Shown: positions 37,441-50,545 of the stretch, in pieces
Layout: every line of letters starts with the position of its first letter
Numbering within the stretch: position 1 is the stretch's first letter
Assembly (NCBI RefSeq): GCF_003589595.1
Contig: NW_020654684.1
Location: forward strand, 3,587,141 to 3,651,140
Direction of reading: 5' to 3'
From: Hyposmocoma kahamanoa
Lineage: Eukaryota > Arthropoda > Insecta > Lepidoptera > Cosmopterigidae
Length of the DNA: 64,000 nt
Program-made: the position numbers and the translations under genes
The notes under the pieces: generated by a model
Told to the model about the DNA's origin: nothing
Database searches by the model: none
What the model saw: only the letters and a program-made list of their open reading frames with translations

Positions 37441-38582
37441 CAAAGCAACAGAAAATAACATTTCAAAATATGTTATTTCATAATATCGCAAACTTTTTAT
37501 ATATAGTTCACAATTTGTCATATAACATAATTATGTGTCGTGTGTTGTCATTATCATTGAAAACATTGTGTTAGTTTGCTATTTGATCACAGAATACGAA
37601 ATTGAAAATGCAATAAAACTTGAATCAGAAACGATATCCTGTAAAAATTGTGACAAAACTCGCAATTTTCTAAAAAAATTTAGCCACTGAGTAACTTGTT
37701 TGAATTGCTTATTTTCACAGCTAAGACGGCAAATGACACGTCATTGTGACATCATCATATTTTACCAGTTTTACTATGAACAAAACTGCTTTTGGATGGT
37801 CAACATAAACTGCATGCCTTGTTTTTGTGACGTCATAGCACGAATTGGACAGGCAATTCAACGCTAGGTCAGTCGTAATCGGGGTTGCCATAAGAACTAA
37901 AAGTAGGCCCCCTGTAGTCCAGTGCTGTTTATTAGAATGAATGTACACAACATAAGAAATATTTCTGGACCTACATATTCCTGAACCTTAGTTCCTGTTG
38001 CGTAGCGTGATACTAATGTCAGTACGTAAATTCAAGTGTAGATTGATAGTGGTGTAAAATTTAGGCACCGAACAATTTATTTCTGCTTGTTTCACAAAAT
38101 TATTAATATTATTATTATATATTACGCGTTAAGCTGACGATGACAAGGCGCTGTTCCTCAAAACATGTTATCAGGATAAGCACAACCGGTTACACTCAAA
38201 ATACATAAGCGAAACCAACTTTTGACCGTAAATGGTTTTCTGTGTTTATAAACCGTCTGCCACTCGTAATACAGTCTTTTTGAGTAGCGACGTGGGCGCA
38301 CTCGAAGAAATGGTAATTGAAATGTATCATTTTTGTTAACTGTCAGATAGACTCTGTTACACCTTAGATAAATTCAATCAATTAGTTGTTGAGTAATTGA
38401 CTATGGAAAAGCGGGAAAATGGTGTGCTACAACAATGTTGTGAGTAAATTAAAAACGAACTAGTTTAAATAGCAGAATGATAGTACAATAGCTAGTTTAT
38501 TGACGAATAATGTTGAAATAATGTTTTGTAATGAGCAAATATGGATATTTGTTTAATTTTTATAATTATCATAACATATTCA
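37441..38582. other. No recognisable gene
   Basis: Nothing supported. Confidence 0.45.
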
Positions 38583-38970
38583 AGGAGTGTGATACATTTC
38601 AAAGCAATGTTTGGGGTGCAAAAAAGTCCCTTTTTTGCAATAAAAGTTATCGTGCTTGTGGCATAATCCACATCGCAGTTGTGGTCTGTATTTTATGATG
38701 TGCTCTACCTCATCGTATCGAGACGTTTCATGCTTAACTTGGGAAGAGCGGCCTGGCTTACGTTTTTCTGATTTTCCGTAAGTTTCCAATAAGCTGTGAA
38801 CCTGGTAAGTTATGAAGTAAAACTTCATTTTCATCTCCAGAATCTTCATCAGTTACATCAGCATTGTAGTTTTCTGGTGGAAATACTGTGGATGAAGCTA
38901 GGAACAGGCTCATCAACATCCTTCTCCAATTCCTCTATAAATTCATGGAAATTCAAAACTTTTGAATGTG
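38583..38970 (-). pseudogene. Internally deleted piggyBac-like transposase remnant
   Basis: The minus strand reads an acidic N-terminal part: NFHEFIEELEKDVDEPVP near 38950, then after a frameshift VTDEDSGDENEVLLHNLPGS near 38820. It passes almost directly to the Cys-rich C-terminus: RPQLRCGLCHKHDNFYC then HPKHCFEMYHTP and stop (38640-38583). The DEDSG.E..NLPG block and the CxxC...CFE.YH zinc-ribbon-like end bracket the DDE core in piggyBac transposases, and here the whole catalytic core is missing. The gap and frameshift rule out activity. CCCAGTTGTTGCTAC next to TTAA, read on the minus strand at 39391-39409, may be one terminal repeat. The other end was not found. Confidence 0.68.
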
Positions 38971-41044
38971 ATCTGAAAGTAAAAACGCGGTTAGGTATAA
39001 ACATTACGACAATATTACATAGCAGTATATTTTACTACTGGCGTTAATAAACAACACACCTACTTTATCAGTTAATATTGGTACCCAAAACAAATATTTA
39101 TTTAAGTATTTTCAATTTATATTATCAATTACTAAAGAAACTACAATATCATTGAAAATTTATAAACACAACGTATAAATATATTATTATTACTTACCCA
39201 CGTAAACTCATGTTGTTAAACTTGCACAGAAAACAATTAAATTCACAGAAAATAAAAGTGACAATCGAAAACGGAGATTCCGCACAGAATGACAAATTAT
39301 TAAACATTTCATAACCACCCATATAATGTTTTCAAACTACCCACAAATCGAACAATATTTTTTTCTAGGACGTTGTTTTAAACCGACAGTAGCAACAACT
39401 GGGTTAATCATATACCTTATTTGTGATTCCGATTGCAATGGTAACATTTCAGCAACAAAATTTATGCAGCGTAGCACCAAACAAGATGTCTATGAATGAA
39501 TATTGTCCGTTTTGGCACAACACAAAGAGTTTATCCAAACTTTTAAGTTACACATGTTGTGGCATGCAACACTGCTTGTTGTCGTAGCAACGATTTTGTT
39601 GCGAATACAACGTATACACTTTATAATTCGATATACATACCTCATTCACACATTATAATCAAAAAAGAATTAAAAATATCTTACTCGTATTTTTGTATTG
39701 TTGCTTTTTATTCCCTCCACAATATAGTAAAACCAAGACAGACAATAGTTTTCTGGACATACCCGAGACGCCTGAGCGACTTCTGACATAGCTAAATTAA
39801 ATGTAAATTACTCGCTTCACGCCGCAGCATTAATTTCAATCTTTTGCGTAGTTTACAACATAGCGCTTATTACGCGCGTGTTATGTGCCACTGCCCTTCA
39901 CTCGTATTTTTTTGTCATACGAGAGTCGCACAAGCTTACGGCAGCTGTCTTCGCAAATGCACAAATGACCTACCCGCCTCTCCTCTGTTACTATCATAAA
40001 AACGTACTGATTTGACCGGTGGGAAATTGGCCGTTCGTTGACGGGTTCGTTGCAACTACGCCATTTGATGCGATATCACCGTAGCCGTTGCCCAGAGGCA
40101 ATACGGAAAATCATCTTAGTACACATCCCCTGTGAGAGACCAGAGTGGGCAGCGCGATTACCCCCTAACACCTAGGCAAACGCGTAAACAAACCAAGGTC
40201 AGTAGGTGCGTTCACCTACACCATTTTGACGCCGTCAGCAGCTTTTCGGTAGACGGTAAAAACGGCCTAATTCGTGTTAATGTTTACAATTAATACTTAT
40301 GCTGGTATATGATTTACGGTTCTGGAACTTTGGAATAATCTTTGTTTAATATGTTTTTAGTTAACTCTGAACTTTAACAGTGACGGTCTCGGCTTTGCGC
40401 GGAGCTTGTGGATGCTGTAAAGGTTACCTAGCTTGAGTCAGAATTTGTGTGGGCATTTTGCGCATCTTTTAAGTACGTGGAGATTGCTTTTATTTACCTG
40501 TGTTAAGTGTTATTTACCTGAAGTCTTAAATCGCAAATATAGTAATGTTTAGGTTTTTATGAATTTGTGCATTTGAATGACGGAATGAAAATTAATACCA
40601 ATAGTCCGCTGAACGGGTAATTACGGATCTGTGAAAGTCACTTGCCGTGTTAGACTACTTCTCCAGACTACCGATTACCAATGAGAGACGTAAGCAGTAC
40701 ATTTTTCAAATCGTGGATTGGAAGTCCCGATTGCGCGGCCCCCGCGGACGTTAGACCTGTTTCATGTAGACCTCTAAATCGAGAGACGTGCTTGAATGAA
40801 TTTCTAACAAAAGACGAATTGATAATAAAAATCAATGCAGCATCCGCTACAATGAAAAAAAAAAGGTGGAAATACCGGTGTCGCGCTTGAATAAGAAAAA
40901 GGGGGCTTCATATTCAGCAAGTTTCAATATAAAATATTCATTTTAGTCTTAAGAACCTAATTTTACCTTCTCGGTATTCCATTAATAAAATTTCTAGGCA
41001 AAGACTTCAAGGTATAGATATCGTTGCACACAATCACCGATAAA
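38971..41044. other. No recognisable gene
   Basis: Apart from a possible piggyBac terminus near 39400, nothing supported. Confidence 0.4.
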
Positions 41045-41225
41045 GTAATCCGTGGTAGCATGGAACGCGACTTACCGCCCAAACAGACGGTCGTGAGTTC
41101 GCATCTGGACTTGCAGTTGTGAGTTTTTCGGAATTTATGTGCGAAATTTAATTTGAAATTTACTATTAGCTTTTCGGTGAAAAAAAAAAACATTGTGACG
41201 AAACCTGCACCCACACTCTGCAAAT
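41045..41225 (+). repeat. tRNA-derived SINE, 5' part
   Basis: Same family as 2478-2684: CTTACCGCCCAAACAGACGG, GTGAGTTCGCATCTGG (B-box region), TTTATGTGCGAAATTTAATT, then TTTTCGGTGAAAAAAAAAAA and CATTGTGACGAAACCTGCAC. The 3' part is absent or too diverged. Confidence 0.65.
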
Positions 41226-44200
41226 CAATTTAATTATGTGTATGAAGTTACCAATCTATAAGGGAATTAACTACAACCTAAGACTTCCCCTCCCATTGTG
41301 ACACGAGGCGTGTGTTTTTTTATAGGTAATCACACGTACCTACATGACAAAAATCGAGCCCGAAGGCAAAATTCATTGATCCTCGGAACTGTCAATTTTT
41401 TCGCGGAAACATCGTCACTACTAGCTATCTCCGCGCGCGAGCATGAGCGTGACAAGATCAAAGTTGTCTCACACACAAATATGAAATGAAGACAATTTCT
41501 TTAGCTGAATACCACGAAGGTCACATTTTGTCCTTCGACAGATTTCCGGAACGACAGCGACAATCTCTGCCACCTTCAAGCGTTGGACAGGATGTTTATT
41601 GTGCTTGTTCTTACACTATTTGGGTTTTGGGTTTAACAAAAATATATCGAGCATATTTTGCCTTTGGCCAACTATACACATATACGCAGCCATCACAATA
41701 ATATTCTATAAAATGTTATCGTGACCACGAGTGATGGTCGTCACTAAAAGCACCATGGTTGTCTAATGTCCAAATGCGCGTTCGCTACACCATAATTATA
41801 TAGAAAAATTGTTCTTTATTTTTTTGCTAATTTATTAAACAACAAGAATTGTACAAAAAGAAATTACAGCTAAAATGAATGCACAGTAGTAGTTATTGCC
41901 ATATCCTTTTGTATACAAAGTCAAGAGCACGCATTTCAAGCTTGACACTTAATATTTCAATTTAACTCAACGTCGTTTGAAATAAGTACGATTCGCAGTA
42001 CAAAAATGTGTTATACAACAAAAATTTTAAAAAACATTACTTGTGATAATTCTTCTATATATCTTTATAGCATTGACAAATTGGTTGTTGTCACTTCATT
42101 CTGGAAAAACGAAGAACATCAACCACTTAATGTATTGACATACAATACTCACTCAGGGGTACGTACATAAACATAAGCTTCTTATTCTTTAGGTACTCTT
42201 GCTGTTTTGTGCATTTATTATATTTTGCTATTTTATACTTTGTTTACTCTATGTTTCAACATCAATAAAATTTCTAGCCTGTAATAATAATAAAAAAAAT
42301 TATCTTTATACCAAAGGTAAGCAAACTACACTTCGTCATGTTTATTAAAGTCTACTACTCATTCGTAGGGCAGGTTCTTCTGAGAGGAATGTCAACAAAT
42401 TCTAATGTATGAAAGGACAAATTTTAGCATATTGCATCACAATTTGTAAAATTAGTTTAGTTAGTTTCGTCACTTAGAATATTATTAAATTAAATTGAGT
42501 TTGTTTCCTACAACTAAATGATAACGGAAGAGCGGAACTTCCTGTCACTGGATGACACCTACTCTAGCAAGTCCCAACCTTGTGTAAAAACAGTTAAAAA
42601 CAGAAATAAACTTTTTTCAAACTTTTTTCATATTGATTCGTGCAGGGATTGTTGGCCATCTCATGCTTTGTGTGTGTAATGTACTCAATGTTTGGGTATC
42701 ACTATACTCGTACGTAGAGAAGAGAAAGGTTACTCCACGCGCAAATTGTGTGACATGACGCAGGGATTCATGCTCGATTAACTAACTACGTAGTATAGTT
42801 ATTATAGGTACAAAATTAGCAACTCTAATTACAATCGCTAACTATAATTATAGTACAGAGGCGTTTTAAATACACAACGCCTCATATGGCATGTAGCATA
42901 CGATTTCAAATGCATTTAAACATTTTGAGAGCTTGGAGACTTTCTATTCAAATGCATCTAAGCTTCGAGAGTTTAACAACCCGTTTTCGAAACCACGTGC
43001 ACATCTTTTATTTTTTTATTGGCTGCGAGTACTTAAATGGGAAGGCCACATTATCATGTAAAGTAAAAATTGTGTAGCCTTCTGGGTTGGCTTTTTCATT
43101 TATCGTAAAGTACATTTAAACCTTAGCATAGGGTCAGCATGTGACTTTCAAAGAATAGTACCAATCCGTTGGTTCGGTTTAGCGAGCCACCCGCTTAGCA
43201 ACCTGTCATCAGTATTGTATTAAGCACAAATAAACCACGTAAGCAAACATGGAACTAGAAAACTATGGTTGTAGAACAAAACTAAATAAATGGGATTCAG
43301 CTCGCGTATATTTTATTCACTAAAAAAATAAAATTAGCACCATTCAAAATTCTACGTATAGCGTAGACCATATTATGTGCGGAGCCCGTGACTGTGTTAT
43401 GATAATATTGCTGTTAACGTACAATGATTTAACTTAAACGAAAATTGTATTTGTGGATGGTATTGAAAAGTATTGTTGATTTTGAGACCGTTTCTCATAT
43501 AGCAGATTAATTCACGATATTTTGGGATTGACGGGAACGTCGAGTGTAGAGCCCCGAAGGTTTTTTGTAAACATATGGGCGGCGAACTTAATTATTCGCG
43601 TATGACTGATCAAATATTTAATATTAACCACAAAGATAAAATGCTAAAACAATAATATCCCATGAAGTATAACTTGCATATGCAAGAACAAGGCGCGCAG
43701 AGTCGCGTAGGGGCCGCTTTGATCATGCCGTTTCTGCCCCAGTTGGCGCCGCTTTGCCTGTACGGAAGGTGAGTGCGGGGGGATGAGGGAACTGCCAGAT
43801 GAATACTGAACGAAGCTGTGTACAAATATCAAAAATTGGGTATGGCTCGTTGTCATAGATGTGACTGCTAGATTTGTTTACCAATAATAAATTATGTTGT
43901 CAATTTGACAGTATTTTTACTAAATAAATATTCACCTTCATTGGGACAAACAACATCAACAATAGCAAATGGTTAAAATTAAATTAAATTTAAGAAAGAT
44001 AAACAAGACCTACTCGTAACAAAACTGTGTCAAAGAGAAAGGGTCCGGCCGTCCTCGCCACCGGCTATTCGCACTAGTTAAAAGGAAAACAGCACACGAC
44101 AAAACGATATATAAATTTTGTTCTGGTACAGTCGTTTTTGTGTTATACTTCCCCCTTTTACACCCCTTCTTCTCGTCTATAGATAAAATGTATAGATCTA

Positions 44201-44234
44201 CGTGTTGCATTAATTGAAAGTGCATTTTATTTTA
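41226..44234. other. No recognisable gene
   Basis: A possible LINE-like tail (ATCAATAAAATTTCTAGCC then TAATAATAATAAAAAAAA) ends near 42298. Nothing else supported. Confidence 0.4.
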
Positions 44235-44306
44235 TTTTGAGTAGCTTAGATGGAGAGCGCTTGCTTAGCGTGGGAGAGGTTCCGAAATCGATATCCGGCA
44301 TGTCCA
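44235..44306 (+). pseudogene. Degenerate tRNA-Ala-like sequence
   Basis: GTAGCTTAGATGG (A-box), GAGCGCTTGCTTAGCGTGGG (AGC at the anticodon position) and AAATCGATATCCGG (B-box) follow the tRNA-Ala(AGC) layout. The acceptor stem cannot pair (TTTTGAG against CATGTCC), the D-loop has lost a base and the anticodon stem has a mismatch. It is a pseudogene or a SINE head, not a working tRNA. Confidence 0.6.
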
Positions 44307-44562
44307 CTTGTTGTCACACAATGTTTTATTAATACTGAAATTGTATAACTAAGTTCAGAGTATACTTATGTCACATTTGTCACCCATCAAATCGGACTTG
44401 AAAACGGATGTTTTTAATTTTGCGTTCTTGCATGTACAAAATTTTCCTGCACGCCTTTATTAATATTATAAATCCGTAATTTAAAGAAACACAGCAATAG
44501 CAAACTGCTAGTATTACTTAGTCAGATTTATAATTTTTTACATGCTTATAAAAAGTAAATTG

Positions 44563-44980
44563 CAGAGTTGCTAAGAATATTTGGTTACTATACGGTATTC
44601 GGCACATTCGGCTTATTTTTTGCTATTTGGCCAAATACCGAATACCTAAAAACGAGAGGAAGATATAAGAAAAAAACGGTAATTTATCAACATACATTGT
44701 ACGTTACAGAAACCGAAATTTTTCGCTTATTTATTTAAACGATCAAAGGAAATGTAATGAAACAAACTTATTTTTCTAAGAGATCAAAAAGGTAACAAAT
44801 CACATAAAATAGTCAAGAATTAACGTGATTGGTGAAGCGTAGTGACAGCGGGCCAAAAAGAGAGCCGAGTGTCTTGATCTTTGCCATAATACGGTTTGCA
44901 CGCCAATTTTCGTACGTGCTTTGTTAATCAAAGCCGAATATTCGGCCTGAGACCGTACCAAACTGTTAATTGCAACACTA
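44563..44980. mobile_element. hAT-type non-autonomous element with perfect 8-bp TSD
   Basis: The ends CAGAGTTGCTAAGAATATTT and (reverse complement) TAGTGTTGCAATTAACAGTT are imperfect TIRs. They are flanked by identical GTAAATTG at 44555-44562 and 44981-44988. Subterminal TTCGGC and CCGAATA motifs are repeated near both ends. No transposase remnant was seen. 8-bp TSDs and CAG.GTTGC-type ends are hAT traits. Confidence 0.82.
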
Positions 44981-44988
44981 GTAAATTG

Positions 44989-47900
44989 CATTTATTGATA
45001 ATATATTCAATTAATTTGTAACTACATGATATTCATAATGCACACAAAGTTTAACATTATTGATTAAAAATAATTGCTTCCACAAGTAGGTACAAAAACA
45101 CTTAACGACATACCAGTCAAGGATAACTTGAGGGTCGACCTTTTTCAAGAAAAACAATAGTCGGACCCTCAGGGAGTGCGACGAAATTGAATTTTGTTGG
45201 AACTAATTTTAATGGCGGACGAATACGCCGTACCTACGCCCATGATGCCCTCGTCCATTGAAGAGGCTTTTTGCATAGTTGTGGACAAGGGACGACGAAT
45301 GAATGATGTTGGGAAGGTTACCCGTTTATGTGACCCTAGTACTTATTACGAGGGGCAGTTTCTATTAAACATTGTTTGTTTCAAAACTTTTGTCACGGTT
45401 GGGTTGGTTTTAATTTTAACCGTCCATTTAACTATGAGTTGGAACGTGTTCTATGTAAAATTAGAGGTTTCATATTGACATTGCCTACTCTTGCAACTGA
45501 ATGCGGTTCAAAAACGTTACTCCTTGTGAAAATGAACTGATTTGTGAAAAATATTGGGATACGTCACTACATGAAATCTTGTACTTTCTCATCGCCTAGT
45601 CAGTGTGTAAAACTAAGGAAACTCAAGTGGTGCCTGTGGGCAAACGAAGTCGTGTAACAAGAGCTAGTGCAGGCTCTCTTGAGCACCAGACGCTCACAGT
45701 TGACAAAGAGATCCGCCCACGAGGGTCCTTCGCGACTTGCTTGTCGCTGTGCATACAATTCTCTACAGTAGAAACCTAGCGTTCTTTCAGGATTGTTAAT
45801 TTAGAGTAGGTATGTATACATATTATTTGTTTCTTAAATTACTATTTATTCAAAAAGAGATAAACAACACATTCAGAATTAACTATGTTTATTTTCCATT
45901 AAAAAATGTATATAGCAATTTTAATTTCCCACTGAACGTCAAGATGACTTTCTGTTGACCTGGATGTAGTATCGCACATCAAGGCAAGACTCGCCTTATA
46001 CATTCGCTAATTGACCAGGAAGTTACTTAACTAATTAATTTCCGTCAAATTAAAACTAAACCCAAAATATTATTGCATAACGTACTTACATATTGTTATC
46101 ATAATTTACCTATAGGAATTTGCAACAACGTTTCAAGGCGAATATCATATATTTCTATTACGGCGCCATCTCTGTAACCAGGAGGGAACTAATAACACTC
46201 GTTGAAGCGAAGAAAGCAGCCGAAGAAACCCTTGCAACTAGATAAAGTGCCTGGCGCGCTAGAAAACGAAGCATTACAGTACAAAAATCATAGATGGCGC
46301 TGATCGTGGCAAAATTGAAAAATACTCCACCAGCAATAAAATTATATTTGCCTATCTAAATACTGTGCGTATGTATTCAACTGGTATTAATCTACTTAAT
46401 CACTTTATTGAGTTTTGTAAGGGTTTAATTTGTCTATACACTCAGTATTACCATATTACAATGTTTTCCTTGTATTGGAATTTAAAAGACTACGACGTAC
46501 CTGTAACAAAACAACAGAATCATTAATACAATTGAATTATAATTAATTACACTATACGAGTACATATATCGACGCCAGAAAGGTAAAATGTCCAACATGC
46601 ATTTGGAAAATATTATAGGAGAGCGATTTAAAGCAATTCTTTCAAGAAAAAATAATAATAACTCTAATTTTATTTGTTATTATGGAAAACTAGAAAGTTT
46701 CAGCTTTTCTATATAACAAACACAATTAGAGTTGTGATTCTTTATTCTTAAAAAAATTACTTAATCTGTATTTTTATCTTTCCAGAGGAGATATATGTAT
46801 AAGTTAATTAATAAAACTAAATTAATGGGAAATAGACAAATGCAAGAGAATTTAAAATAAATGTGATGATTGGAATCTATTTGATAGGTCTCCAATTAAT
46901 GTCTTAAACGTCTCCCCACACAATACTACGAGTATCAAATCGTACTTAATCCACTGCTGTCCCACTCAACACCACACCATTCTAAAGCAAACTAGTGCAA
47001 ATGGCTCTGTCAAGAGCTCTCGGAAGCTAGGTTTTTGAGATAACCCTTGTTTGCAGAGGCGAGCTGTGAATCATGCTAAAATAAAATTAATCTTAAAACG
47101 TGGAGGCTAAAGTTCACATTGGTACGAAAGTTCTTTTTATGTCTCATTTAAAGAGATAATTAATCTAGCGAAACACGTCTCGTGTCAAAGTTTAAACTAG
47201 GAAAGGTCAAAGTGCGTGTCTGCCTCCGTTCACTTATTGGTAACACGATAAGAACTGTCAAGCCCTACTCACTTCTCTCCCCGGGGAGCACCCGATTCGG
47301 GTCATTCTGCTTAAAGGACTAAAATGTTACCTACATAAACTTGGAAGATGAAAACCTGTGTCAGGCAATTTTCGTGGCTCCTATTTACGCATAGGGCCAC
47401 TCCATACCCTTTAACATAAACTTATAGGTTTAATACCTTTTGCCTGCGAATAAATAGAACTGTGTCCCGTAGTAAGCTAACTAAGCGCGGCTACGTGGCA
47501 AAATATTTTTTTGATATATCATAAAAAACCATAGCCCAATTTTAGAATATTGTAATTGTTTAATGATATTGCAGCTGTTTCGTTAGGGTAAGTTCCGATA
47601 AGTCAAACACGTTAACTAATTTTAACTGTTTTAAAAAAACATTTTGTGCTGTATCTTTTGCTATATAAAACGGATATTTGACTATTTGTCACAAATAATT
47701 CCGATACTAAATGTTTAAGACGATATTTAATTCAAACGGAGGAATCGTGTTTATGATATGAGAAGAAAGTTGGTCATATCGAAATATAGGCGAAAAATAT
47801 ATGTACATTTAATATTCGAACATCCCAAGGGTTGCTTCTATGCATATTTTCTACTCGGCTCCCCGGGGTTGAAGTGGATTGAAAAAACTCACTTTTATTG

Positions 47901-48317
47901 CTTTCATAGAGTTATTCGAATTGATTCGGCTTTGCTATAAACCTGTTTGGTGAAATGTCTTTTGGGTTGTGGAGTTACAGTACTATATATACATATAACT
48001 TTATTAGGATATGTTTGTTTAGGATGAAATCGCATTGTAGGGAGCAATGGATACAAAACCGTTACGATATTAGAAAACAATTATAAAAGAAAGGGTGAAC
48101 ACGGTATTTAAGGTTGCTTGGAGTAAATATTTATTTTTCATCTTCGAACATATTTACTGACACCATTTTTCGCCTCCTCGGAGCCATGTTAGTTTTACGG
48201 AAATATGCAAATAATTTAAAAGAAATAAAAATAAATATTATTAATTAATATTTAAAATATCTATATTTCTTTCACTTCTATTAAACGCAATGCCACTTTG
48301 TTCGCAAAGCCGATTCC
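44989..48317. other. No recognisable gene
   Basis: ORF 45194-45478 (94 aa) has one hydrophobic stretch and no known family or splice support. A foldback at 46660-46733 is listed separately. Confidence 0.4.
46660..46733. other. Inverted repeat able to form a stem-loop
   Basis: AACTCTAATTTTATTTGTTAT and, 32 nt later, ATAACAAACACAATTAGAGTT pair along about 21 positions with two mismatches. The loop can pair further (TAGAAAG with CTTTTCTA). Length resembles a small foldback RNA precursor, but the arms are AT-rich. Confidence 0.5.
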
Positions 48318-48558
48318 CATATCGCACGTAACAACTAACATAGTATTATCTCAAAAATGGCGTCATGTTATATTTTATCTCAAAATTGCGTTATGTTCAT
48401 AATTTTTCTCCAAAATTTCACTATATCGATGTGTCATTGATATGCGACTTAATTTCAAAGTGACAGGACAATATCGTCGCTTTGAAACTAAATAGGTAAT
48501 ATTAATATAAATTAAAGCCATTTTGAGATAATACTACGTTAGTTGTCATGTGCGATAT
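48318..48558. mobile_element. TIR MITE, copy 2
   Basis: CATATCGCACGTAACAACTA at the left and TAGTTGTCATGTGCGATATG at the right form long TIRs, continuing with TATTATCTCAAAAATGGC and GCCATTTTGAGATAATA. The interior (CTCCAAAATTTCACTATA, AGTGACAGGACAATATC) matches copy 1 at 5190-5421. Confidence 0.8.
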
Positions 48559-50278
48559 GTAATTATTACCTATTGAGAAACACTTCCATCTGGTTAAACT
48601 TCGCTTCAAATACTAACCTTGTATATACAAGTTTACCTATATATAGTTTACATATAAGTTTACCTTACATGGTTATATAACCAAACCAAACTTTTAATAA
48701 TTAAATAAACTTATGATTAAGTAGGTACGTTACATGAACAACTAATCGAGAAAAACGCCCGCTAAGTCAAGTATCATCGCGTTCCTTCCTAGAATAATAA
48801 CGAGTTATTTATACTTTTAACTGCGAACAGTAGTAGTGCAAATTCATGAGTGAAAATAAAATGAAACAGGTTTACAATGCAAACTTGGACTTTGAATAGT
48901 GCTGTATTTGATTGTCGAAATCGAACAAAACAAAAAGGTAAACGATGTCAATCAAACGTACAAATAAAAAAAAATCAGGCAAGATAATTATCATAAATTA
49001 CAGTTTCGTATGTATTGCTATTGTCCGCACAAAACCTAACTATTTCTGTTATGTTTTTTCATTACGTTTCCATTTTTTCTGGATGGTGTATTTGCAATCA
49101 ATGCTCGAGATCCTTCTATGGAGTGGTTTGTTGTTATTTGCTCTTTAACCATAAAATAAATGACCACGTACAAATCTTGTTATTTTATTAGCAATAATAT
49201 TCCATCGCCCCGTTGCCAATCTTCGACGTTATTTTGCGTACGAGATAAATGTAACTCATTCGGCGTTGTTCTACTTCACAAGAGAGTCGTGAATCAATTT
49301 CGTCGCGATAATGATGTTTTCCTTTACCGTCAGCGAGAGGTATTACCTCTAAATTTTCACAAATGTACGTAATTAAGAAACTAAAATCATAGGTGCATGT
49401 CGCGACTAAGACTAGAACCGTCCACCTCTCAACAAATCGTAAATGGTTTCCTTTAATACGTAAATAACGACCGCAGCTCATCAGCGTATCACGTCAGACA
49501 TATTTATGAGAATACAATGTTAACTACCATTTGAATATCGTGGTCATTAAAATGTTTATGTTTCTATAGTAACTTGTATTCCCATAATTAGAAATACAAG
49601 CCGCCAAAAGCGTAAAGTCGCCAAAATTCATTGTTGACAATGGGTCTTTATGATCAAAACCCTAGCTCATATTCAAATGCTTTATTTATTAAATATGATA
49701 CAATCGAAAGTAACAAAAAAATAATAAAAAATAAAATATATAAGTCACACTTACTCAACGTTGTCAGTACAACTCTTCGCGACTGCAATCCAATTACGAT
49801 TATAGACAACTTACGTAATGTAAAAAAAAAATAATAAGTCACAGTAGTCGGTTCAGCGACTGCTCTGAACGTCAAATTTAAAAGTTAAAATTTATCAAAT
49901 TGTTACAGCTACAAATAACCCATAAAATTGTTTAAACTTAGCGACAATATGTCAAAATCGGAACAGATATCGTGATAGTAACGACACATCCTTTGTAACA
50001 GATTTATCATAACATGCGTCATTGCTTCGTGGTGGTACAGCGAACACTAAACGGCGACGCTTTGACACCAAGATGCAGCATGCAGCCCTTCAAGCAGACT
50101 CTCGTCGAAAGTCCCATTAGCAACTATAACACATACGTCTAGTTAAGTAGAAATATACATACATATTTGTGTTTTGTGGAGCGGCTTTCATTCCGGGAAT
50201 CTCAGTCTCGATCATTTCGAGAGTCAACGATTTTTTTGGCACTTTCGAGATTTGAGACTAACGTTTTCAGTCTTGGGA
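48559..50278. other. No recognisable gene
   Basis: Nothing supported. Confidence 0.45.
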
Positions 50279-50545
50279 ATAACAAGTGACGGAACGAAGA
50301 AGTCGTCTATCCACAGCAATAGCAGGGCCACGGCGATCTTCAAATCGCATTTCCACTACGCTCGTCACCCTGAGACATGAGTTGACAAGTCACATGTGCC
50401 TATAATTTCACTGGCACCTTTACTCTTCAAAACTGGAACGCAGTAATGCTCACATTACTGCTTGACCGCAGAAGTAGTACTGCTAATAAGGTGGCAGCAC
50501 TTTCCCAGGACGAACTCTTTCACAATGAGCTCTACTGCTACTTGA
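50279..50545 (-). mobile_element. A-tailed retroposon family R6, copy E
   Basis: AACAAGTGACGGAACGAAGA, GCTCGTCACCCTGAGACATG, GCAGTAATGCTCACATTACT and GGACGAACTCTTTCACAATG match the family. The T-run is not preserved. Confidence 0.78.

Noticed and set aside
44235..44306. Functional tRNA-Ala gene
   Set aside because: The acceptor stem does not pair and the D-loop is shortened.
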